From Candidatus Helarchaeota archaeon (GTDB lineage Archaea > Asgardarchaeota > Lokiarchaeia > Helarchaeales > HEL-GB-A): 10,573 bases of DNA. The position numbers were made by a program, and so were the translations under genes. The notes beneath the pieces are model-generated. The model ran no database searches and was not told where the DNA came from. It saw only the letters and a list, made by a program, of their open reading frames with translations. Positions within the stretch are counted from its first letter, which is position 1. Every line of letters begins with the position of its first letter. Positions 1 through 6,028 of the stretch are shown here, piece after piece. The DNA is taken from contig JABXJT010000124.1 in the NCBI GenBank assembly GCA_013375455.1, positions 1 to 10,573 of the forward strand, read 5' to 3'.

Positions 1-69
1 GTCCTCCAGCTCTCGCGGGATGGTCAGGAAGAACTGCCGCAGCAGGAAGGTGCCGTAGGCGGAGAACAT
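1..69 (-). CDS. Fragment of a bacterial-type carbohydrate ABC transporter permease (likely foreign to this contig)
   Basis: Read on the minus strand, these bases give 23 uninterrupted codons containing 'YGTFLLRQFF' followed by 'TIPRELED'. That is the well-known run leading into the EAA loop of MalG/UgpE-type sugar permeases, the cytoplasmic loop that contacts the ATPase. The piece is open at the window edge and lacks both ends of the gene. Its base composition is about 65% G+C over the first 60 bases, against roughly 35-43% immediately after, and its codons end mostly in G or C, unlike every other gene here. It runs directly into the purM reading frame around base 67-70 without any intergenic sequence. 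I infer a chimeric join rather than a real gene neighbour. The family match is by motif only and the fragment is short. Confidence 0.7.
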   Translation of the reverse strand, partial: MFSAYGTFLLRQFFLTIPRELED

Positions 70-393
70 GGATTAGCACACATTACAGGTGGCGCTTTTT
101 CAAAGCTCGATAGGTTAAGTTTTGGAAAAATTGGGTTCAACGTGAATAATTTGCCAGACCCTCCTCAAATCTTTAAAACAATTCAATCTATTACAAAAAT
201 TTCTGATTATGAAATGTATCGAACATTCAACATGGGAATTGCATTTTGCATCATTACCGATGAATCTAATTACTCAGAAATTGAAACAATTTGCCAAAAA
301 TATGGTACTAGGACCTATCAAGTAGGGGAAATCACTTCAGAAATGGGCGTTTTTATAACAGGTTCAACAGGAAAAAAAATGAAGTTAAGTTAA
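67..393 (+). CDS. purM: Phosphoribosylformylglycinamidine cyclo-ligase (AIR synthetase), C-terminal fragment
   Basis: PurM closes the imidazole ring of 5-aminoimidazole ribonucleotide from FGAM using ATP, the fifth step of purine synthesis, in the cytosol. About 108 residues remain of a protein that is usually about 330-350 residues long. The fragment opens with 'GLAHITGGAFSKLDRL', the conserved HITGG segment of PurM. It continues with 'PPQIFKTIQ' and 'EMYRTFNMGIAF', the typical C-terminal PurM signature, and ends with the 'YQVGEI' strand. An internal ATG at base 142 lies in frame, but homology clearly continues upstream of it to about base 67-70, so that ATG is not the true start. The N-terminal two-thirds are missing because the sequence switches to GC-rich foreign DNA. 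The stop TAA lies inside a tandem AAGTT repeat, 20 bases from the convergent neighbour's stop. Confidence 0.88.
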   Translation, partial: HGLAHITGGAFSKLDRLSFGKIGFNVNNLPDPPQIFKTIQSITKISDYEMYRTFNMGIAFCIITDESNYSEIETICQKYGTRTYQVGEITSEMGVFITGSTGKKMKLS

Positions 394-396
394 GTT
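382..396. repeat. Three tandem copies of AAGTT across the purM stop codon
   Basis: The pentamer AAGTT occurs three times in succession and contains the TAA stop of purM. It is followed by a run of seven A. Slippage here could move or preserve the stop, since AAGTTAAGTTAA offers TAA in more than one frame. This is a direct sequence observation with no known function. Confidence 0.6.
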
Positions 397-403
397 AAAA
401 AAA
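397..403 (-). terminator. T-run after the DRE-TIM synthase gene (minus strand)
   Basis: Seven A on the plus strand give a T7 tract on the minus strand, 11-17 bases beyond the stop of the 414-1742 gene. Archaeal RNA polymerase commonly terminates at such T-rich tracts without a hairpin, so this is a likely terminator. It rests on the sequence pattern only. Confidence 0.45.
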
Positions 404-413
404 GAGAGAAAAT

Positions 414-1742
414 TTATTTTTTCAATATTTGACGAGCGATGTCAATTACTTCTTCTCGACTCATTCCCATTTGAGCCATAGTCTGTTGATAGGTATCCAC
501 GAACTTACGGAAGATTTCAATTCCCTTGTCGATTTGTACTTTCTTGACCGCAAAGGTTATTTCAAGCAATTCCTTTCGATCAGGTTCTGGCAAGCCGGAG
601 TCTTTCAAAGCATCTTTTAAAATCACGTCAGTCCCTGAAAATTTACCATACCGAAAGATCGATTGTTTCCCGAGCCAGTCATGGGGAATGGCCTCATAAG
701 TGTATGGATGCGCTAGAACTCCAGCGGCATGAATGCCAGCTTCATGTTTAAATACATTCTGACCGATGATCGGTTTATTCACAGGAATCGGCACGCCAGC
801 GTATTTTGATATTAGTTCACATACTTCGACCATTTTTTCGAGATTAATTCGCGTTTTAAAGCCATATAGAGTCTCTAAAGCCATGATAACTTCTTCTAAT
901 GCTGCATTTCCAGCACGTTCTCCGATCCCCGTAAAGGTTCCGCTAACGCCCCGACCACCGGCTTCAATAGAAGCGAGTGTATTAGCTACAGCAAGTCCGA
1001 GATCATTATGGCAGTGAATTCCAGGAGAGGCACCAGGATAACCAGCGTCCTCGAGCTCTTTAACAATTCTTTTATAGAGCCATATAGTGGTGGTAGGGGT
1101 TAAGGAACCTGTCGTATCGGAGACTCCAAAACCAGCGAATTTATTGCCTCCAACTTCCTTAGCTGCTACAATTAATTTTGCGAGATAGGGGAGATGGCTC
1201 CTTGAGCAATCTTCTCGACCCATAATGATTGTTAGGTCATGATCACGAGCGTATTCAGCTGCTTTACAGTACATCTCAATGTTTTCTTCAGGAGTTAATT
1301 TTAATTTCGACCGAATGTGAAATTCTGAGGAGGAAGTAAATAGATCTACGGCTTTAGCATCGGCTTCAAGTGCCTTGTCAATATCGGAAGTTCTAGCCCG
1401 AGACATTACAAATGGTATGAATTTTAAATTTTCAGCATGGATCATTTTGCAAGCCTTTACTTCTTCTTCGGAAACGGCAGGAAACCCAATTTCTACAGTT
1501 GTAACATTCATTTCGGAAAATATCTTAGCAATTTCGACTTTTTCTTCTGGACTAAAAATTACTCCGGTCTGCTGTTCTCCATCCCTAAGCGTTTGATCCC
1601 CAATAATTACGGCTGCAGGAAAGCTCGTGCCCGTTGCCTCATGATATTCGATTGTATAGTTATGGAGCCATCCTTTTTCGAATACTTCAGCGTAACTCGG
1701 AGGTAACTTTTTCAAGAACTTTCTCATTTTCAGTTTTGGCAT
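414..1742 (-). CDS. DRE-TIM metallolyase: homocitrate / 2-isopropylmalate / citramalate synthase family
   Basis: Enzymes of this family condense acetyl-CoA with a 2-oxo acid in the cytosol, in leucine, isoleucine, lysine or coenzyme B synthesis. The protein has 442 residues. The TIM barrel begins near residue 46 with 'GDQTLRDGEQ' (metal-binding D49, catalytic R53 and E56). It continues through 'GIHCHNDLGLAVANT' (metal ligands H243 and H245) and 'GIGERAGNAALEEV' (272-285). The linker motif 'HEAGIH' (333-338) is present. After it, 'GVLAHPYTYEAI' resembles homocitrate synthases more than the HESGIHQDG form of LeuA. The protein stops before the C-terminal LeuA allosteric domain, so feedback control by an amino acid is not expected in the usual way. 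About 45 residues precede the barrel. The pocket segment at 172-182 ('IIMGREDCSRS') differs from classical homocitrate synthase, so the substrate is unresolved. The first ATG is chosen because a GGTGAT site lies 5 bases upstream. It converges with purM and diverges from the 1907 gene. Confidence 0.87.
   Translation of the reverse strand: MPKLKMRKFLKKLPPSYAEVFEKGWLHNYTIEYHEATGTSFPAAVIIGDQTLRDGEQQTGVIFSPEEKVEIAKIFSEMNVTTVEIGFPAVSEEEVKACKMIHAENLKFIPFVMSRARTSDIDKALEADAKAVDLFTSSSEFHIRSKLKLTPEENIEMYCKAAEYARDHDLTIIMGREDCSRSHLPYLAKLIVAAKEVGGNKFAGFGVSDTTGSLTPTTTIWLYKRIVKELEDAGYPGASPGIHCHNDLGLAVANTLASIEAGGRGVSGTFTGIGERAGNAALEEVIMALETLYGFKTRINLEKMVEVCELISKYAGVPIPVNKPIIGQNVFKHEAGIHAAGVLAHPYTYEAIPHDWLGKQSIFRYGKFSGTDVILKDALKDSGLPEPDRKELLEITFAVKKVQIDKGIEIFRKFVDTYQQTMAQMGMSREEVIDIARQILKK
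417..422 (+). terminator. T-run after purM (plus strand)
   Basis: A T6 tract within TTTATTTTTTC follows the purM stop by about 24 bases and lies over the last codons of the convergent gene. It would serve as an archaeal T-rich terminator for plus-strand transcription. The assignment comes from pattern and position only. Confidence 0.4.
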
Positions 1743-1747
1743 TTTAC

Positions 1748-1753
1748 ATCACC
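1748..1753 (-). promoter_or_regulatory. Ribosome binding site GGTGAT for the DRE-TIM synthase
   Basis: Read on the minus strand, GGTGAT precedes the ATG at 1742 by five bases (GTAAA). GGTGA is the classical archaeal Shine-Dalgarno core. It decides the start in favour of the first methionine over the second methionine five codons later. Confidence 0.7.
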
Positions 1754-1786
1754 AATATAAATAATGCATTTGATCGAATTAGCGAG

Positions 1787-1826
1787 AATACTGTTAATAA
1801 ATTTATTATTACTGACAAACAGTATT
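1787..1826. promoter_or_regulatory. Perfect 9-bp inverted repeat in the divergent promoter region, possible operator
   Basis: AATACTGTT at 1787-1795 is matched exactly by its reverse complement AACAGTATT at 1818-1826. The arm centres are about 31 bases apart, close to three helical turns. Between the arms lies an AT-rich block (1796-1810) that could be the TATA box of the minus-strand synthase. The right arm abuts the TATA-like run TTTAATATAAAA (1825-1836) that would serve the plus-strand 1907 gene. A dimeric regulator bound here could control both divergent genes. The repeat is directly visible; the operator role is inferred. Confidence 0.45.
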
Positions 1827-1906
1827 TAATATAAAAGGTTAAATGGCTATTTACATAATTAATAGCTACAATAATTACAGCATCTAGTTCATGAAGGTAA
1901 TTTTTC

Positions 1907-4393
1907 ATGGTTCATTTAAATCTCAATTATTTCAATACGATTCAGGGACCACAAATCTTCCACACGACTCCGGAGGATGCGGATGAAAACATCGTGCAAT
2001 CTGTGGCAAATTTGTTAAATATTTCAGAGTTAGTGAAACAAAAATTCTTCGTATATGAGGGAGCCGATTTTAAAACGGTTAGTCTTTATTTTGAAATTCC
2101 GTCTCAATGGGCACGAGGAAAAAAGGAGATGCTCCTATTAAGTATCATTATTCCTCCTACTACCTCAATTGAAAATAAGGCCCCTGTCCAATCCATGCTC
2201 GAAAAAATAGAGTTAGAAATTAATCAAATTGAGAATGGATTTATGGCGTTTTATGAATATGATTATTCAAGAATGGAAGATTTCGAGGATGAAATCGAAG
2301 ATTTGGCCCAGGAAATCCGTACCATCATTGAGAATTATGCGAATGATATAAGTATGGCTGTAAAAGAAGCGAAAAGAATTTCATTAGAGCAGATAAAGGA
2401 AATCTATAAAAAGAAAGCTCTGGGAATTTACGTGATTGATGATGATGGACTGAATTATCTTTACGAACTCGAGCAGGATAAGACACCATTTGTCCGATTT
2501 GGTGATTTCATTGAGAGCGGCATATCAGTCTTTACAAGTGATGAGAGTATTCAAGAGCTTCAATTGAATGAGACCACAAAAGGAATAATTCAAGATTATA
2601 TTGGTCATAAAGAAACTTCTCAAGAGGATATTGAGGCGTTGAAAGAGGGAGTGGACCCCCGTCGGCTACCATCTGATCCAAAATTATCTTTAATTGTCTT
2701 GATTAAATATTTACAAGAGATAAATCCAGATTACGATCTGACAATCGTAAGTCCGAACCATGATTATCTTCGTTTCATTCAAGATTATTTTCCAGATTTG
2801 AGGAGCCTCCCGCCGAGCAGTTTCTTTTTAGAAATAATCAATAGTTTAGAAAACAAGGAAAGTCGGGATTATTTTGAAAATCTAAGGAAAAGACTCATGA
2901 ACTATGAACTCCAAACAGTGATGGCAACAGACGCAGGTGCGGGGGCATCAGGCGAACATCTAACGTGGTTGATTGAAAAAGCGATTGGCGTGGCGAGCCA
3001 ACCCATAATTCCCATCCCTGAGGTGGAGGAGAAACGTGAATCAGGCCTTGGAGTGACGGAATTGTCTTTAATTAATAGGTTTATTGCGGGAGAACCAATT
3101 CCTGATTCTGAAATCACGTCAATTCAAGATTATGAGGAGTTCTTAAATGGGGTTAAGGAAGCTCAAGGCGCATTAATCGCAATCCAAGAAGAAATTGCAA
3201 AAGATGAACTCTTGAGCGCGCAAACTAAAATTTTCGCAACTACCAAAAAGTTGCTCGATTCCTTTTTGCTTGCCTCCGCAACAGTTTTAGAAAAGGAGAA
3301 ACGCAATCAAATCCAAATCTTGATGGCAAATTTTATTGCCAATTTTGAATTTCTTGCAGCACTTTCTCACCTAAACCTCCGGCAATTAGATCAATCAATT
3401 GAAAGATTCAATCTAGCGGCGGCATTCAGCGCTGTTGCAGAACAAAAAAGCAAGATCTTAATTTCAAATTATCTGAAAAGCATAACTTGCCTGTTTAATG
3501 ATGCGTATCCTGATGCAATTCATAATTTCTCAATCACCAGCGACCTCGGATCGAAATTATCCTTTCCCGGTTATCAAATAATGTGCATGGGTGGCAGGGC
3601 AATTTCAGAACTACTATCTGGTATGAGCGAAAAAGCGACCGTATCCATGGAACAGGTCGCCTTACTAATTCCTAATAATGAAAAAGATGCACTGACTATG
3701 TTTATTCAATTTGGAGATAACTTTTACATGATGGGGAAACCCGAGATCGCCATCCATCTTTACAATGAAGCTTTAGAACTCGCCATCTTTCTGGATTCTA
3801 AGCAAGATAGCTTAAACATCTATGATAAGTTGGAAAGGAGTTTCTATGCAGTTGGAGCTTACAATACACCTCTCTCATCTGAATTACATAACTTGATTAA
3901 CCGAGCGCATACGTTAAAAGATGCTGAAACAATCGAGAAATATAATTTACAAATAGCAAAGTTAGGAGACATAAATCAATTGCTTTTTTTTGATAAATTC
4001 CCATTTATAACCAGTGATTGGATCCCCGGGGAGGAGTTAGACTTTAAGCTACTTCAGCCCTTTGATCTACTCCACTTGGTTGTCGAAAAAAAATATAAAA
4101 AACGTGGGGATCGGCGCCGTAGAGTGATTTACACTGACCTCTATTGCTATGAGAAGGAGCTTGGAGGGATGATCATCCGCGTCCCAGAAGTTATAGATTT
4201 GAAACTGAAACAAATTCCCGTAATATATAAGTTAAGTTTGAACCCGAATAATACAAATTTTAAAATCATTGATTCATCCAAGGAAGATAAACAGAATTTT
4301 TATGCGCGAGCGATCATTCAAGCGAAATCTAAGAATCATGTTATTTTTAAACGAGTATTTCCGGAGATTTTTGGAAAGTTTTTTGAAGATTAA
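1907..4393 (+). CDS. Large multidomain protein of unknown function: longin-like N-terminus, possible PIN-like domain, TPR-like repeats
   Basis: I do not recognise a named family for this 828-residue soluble protein; no signal peptide or membrane segment is visible. Residues 1-118 start with 'NYFNTIQGPQIF' and contain 'EIPSQWARGKKEMLLLSIII'. This alternating strand pattern resembles longin/roadblock-like modules of Asgard archaeal proteins. Residues 120-170 are acidic and helical, probably coiled coil. Residues 171-335 carry 'IYVIDDDG', 'SDPKLSLIVLIKYLQ', 'LTIVSPNHDYLRF' and 'LPPSSFFLEII'. The spacing of acidic residues near D177-D180, D257 and D285 recalls a PIN-like nuclease fold, but this is a weak inference. 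A flexible 'GAGASGE' linker follows, then helical repeats from about 415 to 690 that look TPR-like ('PEIAIHLYNEALELA'). The C-terminus holds a basic patch ('KKYKKRGDRRRR', 729-740). The start at 1907 has a weak GGTAA site at 1896-1900. Its stop overlaps that of the convergent IMP dehydrogenase gene. Confidence 0.85.
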   Translation: MVHLNLNYFNTIQGPQIFHTTPEDADENIVQSVANLLNISELVKQKFFVYEGADFKTVSLYFEIPSQWARGKKEMLLLSIIIPPTTSIENKAPVQSMLEKIELEINQIENGFMAFYEYDYSRMEDFEDEIEDLAQEIRTIIENYANDISMAVKEAKRISLEQIKEIYKKKALGIYVIDDDGLNYLYELEQDKTPFVRFGDFIESGISVFTSDESIQELQLNETTKGIIQDYIGHKETSQEDIEALKEGVDPRRLPSDPKLSLIVLIKYLQEINPDYDLTIVSPNHDYLRFIQDYFPDLRSLPPSSFFLEIINSLENKESRDYFENLRKRLMNYELQTVMATDAGAGASGEHLTWLIEKAIGVASQPIIPIPEVEEKRESGLGVTELSLINRFIAGEPIPDSEITSIQDYEEFLNGVKEAQGALIAIQEEIAKDELLSAQTKIFATTKKLLDSFLLASATVLEKEKRNQIQILMANFIANFEFLAALSHLNLRQLDQSIERFNLAAAFSAVAEQKSKILISNYLKSITCLFNDAYPDAIHNFSITSDLGSKLSFPGYQIMCMGGRAISELLSGMSEKATVSMEQVALLIPNNEKDALTMFIQFGDNFYMMGKPEIAIHLYNEALELAIFLDSKQDSLNIYDKLERSFYAVGAYNTPLSSELHNLINRAHTLKDAETIEKYNLQIAKLGDINQLLFFDKFPFITSDWIPGEELDFKLLQPFDLLHLVVEKKYKKRGDRRRRVIYTDLYCYEKELGGMIIRVPEVIDLKLKQIPVIYKLSLNPNNTNFKIIDSSKEDKQNFYARAIIQAKSKNHVIFKRVFPEIFGKFFED

Positions 4394-5856
4394 CTCTTTG
4401 GTTGTGTCCCGCCAGGCAGGAAGATATCATGTGGCGAAAGTTCCTTGGATCCTGCAGGTGTCACGAAGGCTAATTTCGCTTTTTCCCATAATTCAGGTAT
4501 TGTTCTTGCACCGGCATAACCCATAGAAGCCTTTAAACCCCCAATGAATTCTTGAACGGTTTCAACTAGAGGACCGCGATAGGGGACCCACCCTTCAACA
4601 CCTTCTGCAATAACTTTCGAGGGTTGGCTATACCGATCGAGCGCATATCGTTTCTGTTTCGCGGCTTCTGAGCCCATTCCATAATATTGCTTGTAGTAAC
4701 GGCCTTCAAGTGCAACTAAGCGTCCTGGACTTTCCTTTGTCCCAGCAAAAATGTTCCCCATCATACAAACAGAAGCCCCAACGGCTAATGCCAAGGCGAC
4801 ATCTCCTGGATTTTTGATGCCACCATCTGCAATGATGGGGAGATTGGCACCCAATTCTTTCTTGGCATCAGCACAGGACGCAGTAGCAAAAAGTGTCGGA
4901 GATCCTGCACGAGTAACTATAGCAGTGCTACAAATTGACCCGGATCCAATTCCTACGCGAAGTCCTTGAATGCCCTCCAACTTTGAGATGCAATCAACAG
5001 CAGCTTCGAATGTTCCAATGCTGCCAACTATAATAGGAGTTTCTAGCTCTTTTAATAGGACTTTACATGCATCGAAACAATTTTTACTATGAAAGTGTGC
5101 CACGTCGGTTATAAAGAGATTTACGAATTTATCAAGTGATTTGGCCCTTTCGATGTCAAATGGGGAAATGGCAGCACCACATAATAGAGTTCCTTCTTCA
5201 TCACGAGAGGAATTTGGGAATTTTCCTTTTAATTCTAGATCTTTCATGGTGATTAGACCGATTAACTTATCTTTTTCATCGATAACCGGTAATTTTTCAA
5301 TTCGATGTTTATGAAGGAGCGTTTTTGCCTCATCCTGTGAAATGCTCTTACGTGCAGTTACTACGTCTTTGGTCATAATGTCCTTGACGAATATTTTTTT
5401 ATCAGCAAATCGGACATCGCGCCACGTGCAAATCCCGATTATGTATTCATCCCCATCTATGACCGGTAATCCATGAATGTCTTGATTTTTCATGATTTCC
5501 AGAGCATCCGCGACGGTTTGAGATCCCTTGATGGTGACAACATCGGACATGATATAAGACTCCGCCCGCTTTACACGCTTGACCATCTTAAGCTGTGTTT
5601 CAATATCACAATTCCGATGAATGAATCCAATTCCTCCTTGGCGAGCTAATGCAATTGCCATTTCAGCTTCAGTAACGGTGTCCATGGGGCTTGATACTAA
5701 TGGAATGTTCAATTTAATTTCTGTAGTTATATGGGTTGTGACATTGGCTTCCTCAGGTTCAATTAGGGTCCAACCGGGTAGCAAAATTATGTCATTGAAA
5801 GTTGATGCTTGGACGGCATCGTTCTGTATTTTATTCCGAAAATTCTGAGTACCCAT
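4390..5856 (-). CDS. guaB: IMP dehydrogenase
   Basis: IMP dehydrogenase oxidises IMP to XMP with NAD+, the committed step to guanine nucleotides, in the cytosol. The 488 residues are full length for the family. The N-terminal barrel half has 'STFNDIILLPGW' and 'PLVSSPMDTVTEAEMAIALA' (52-71). Two CBS domains follow (about 100-150 and 157-208, including 'IHGLPVID' and 'IEKLPVID'). Then come 'DVAHFHS' (251-257), the catalytic loop 'GIGSGSICST' with C309 and T311, 'IADGGI' with D344, 'MMGNIFAG', 'YYGMGSEAA' (391-399), the flap R408-Y409 and 'EGVEGWVPYRGPL'. Several NAD-site positions are unusual: serine 279 replaces the usual asparagine of the GGN/AGN motif, alanine 312 replaces the bacterial arginine after CxT, and F255 replaces glycine. 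GMP reductase is excluded by the CBS domains and the RY flap. A GTGAT element lies 3 bases before the start. The CBS pair suggests control by adenine or guanine nucleotides. Confidence 0.94.
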   Translation of the reverse strand: MGTQNFRNKIQNDAVQASTFNDIILLPGWTLIEPEEANVTTHITTEIKLNIPLVSSPMDTVTEAEMAIALARQGGIGFIHRNCDIETQLKMVKRVKRAESYIMSDVVTIKGSQTVADALEIMKNQDIHGLPVIDGDEYIIGICTWRDVRFADKKIFVKDIMTKDVVTARKSISQDEAKTLLHKHRIEKLPVIDEKDKLIGLITMKDLELKGKFPNSSRDEEGTLLCGAAISPFDIERAKSLDKFVNLFITDVAHFHSKNCFDACKVLLKELETPIIVGSIGTFEAAVDCISKLEGIQGLRVGIGSGSICSTAIVTRAGSPTLFATASCADAKKELGANLPIIADGGIKNPGDVALALAVGASVCMMGNIFAGTKESPGRLVALEGRYYKQYYGMGSEAAKQKRYALDRYSQPSKVIAEGVEGWVPYRGPLVETVQEFIGGLKASMGYAGARTIPELWEKAKLAFVTPAGSKELSPHDIFLPGGTQPKS

Positions 5857-5980
5857 CCTATCACATTCAAGGATTTTCTTTTTCTCGTTATCAAACCTTT
5901 AGTGTATTAAAATTTTGTGATCTTTTAAAAAGGTTGATTAACTTAAGTTTTAAGAAGTTATACTTACAGATTGAACCACT

Positions 5981-5992
5981 GTATTTAAATAC
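5981..5992 (+). promoter_or_regulatory. TATA box of the sugar kinase gene (palindromic GTATTTAAATAC)
   Basis: GTATTTAAATAC is a perfect 12-base palindrome containing a good archaeal TATA core (TTTAAATA). It is centred about 43 bases before the ATG at 6029. With transcription starting about 25 bases downstream, the leader would be roughly 18 bases and just include the ribosome binding site. The position and sequence fit well; it is not experimentally shown. Confidence 0.5.
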
Positions 5993-6018
5993 AAAGAACC
6001 TCAAGAGTGCGTGTAAGA

Positions 6019-6024
6019 GGAGGT
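6019..6024 (+). promoter_or_regulatory. Strong ribosome binding site GGAGGT for the sugar kinase
   Basis: GGAGGT lies four bases before the ATG at 6029 (spacer CAAA). It is the strongest Shine-Dalgarno sequence in the window and fixes the start codon. Confidence 0.75.
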
Positions 6025-6028
6025 CAAA

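Noticed and set aside
142..393. A complete 83-residue small protein starting at the internal ATG
   Set aside because: The frame is open upstream and encodes the conserved PurM segment GLAHITGG, so the ATG is internal to a truncated purM.
1891..1909. ATG at 1891 as start for the large plus-strand gene
   Set aside because: It is out of frame with the 828-residue protein and gives only a short peptide. The ATG at 1907 is in frame and has a GGTAA at suitable spacing.
2902..3117. 71-codon minus-strand frame inside the large protein gene
   Set aside because: It is a shadow of the coding strand with no ribosome binding site or recognisable motif.
5894..5935. 7-bp inverted repeat AACCTTT / AAAGGTT in the guaB-kinase divergent region as an operator
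   Set aside because: It is short, AT-rich and likely by chance; the spacing shows no clear relation to either promoter.
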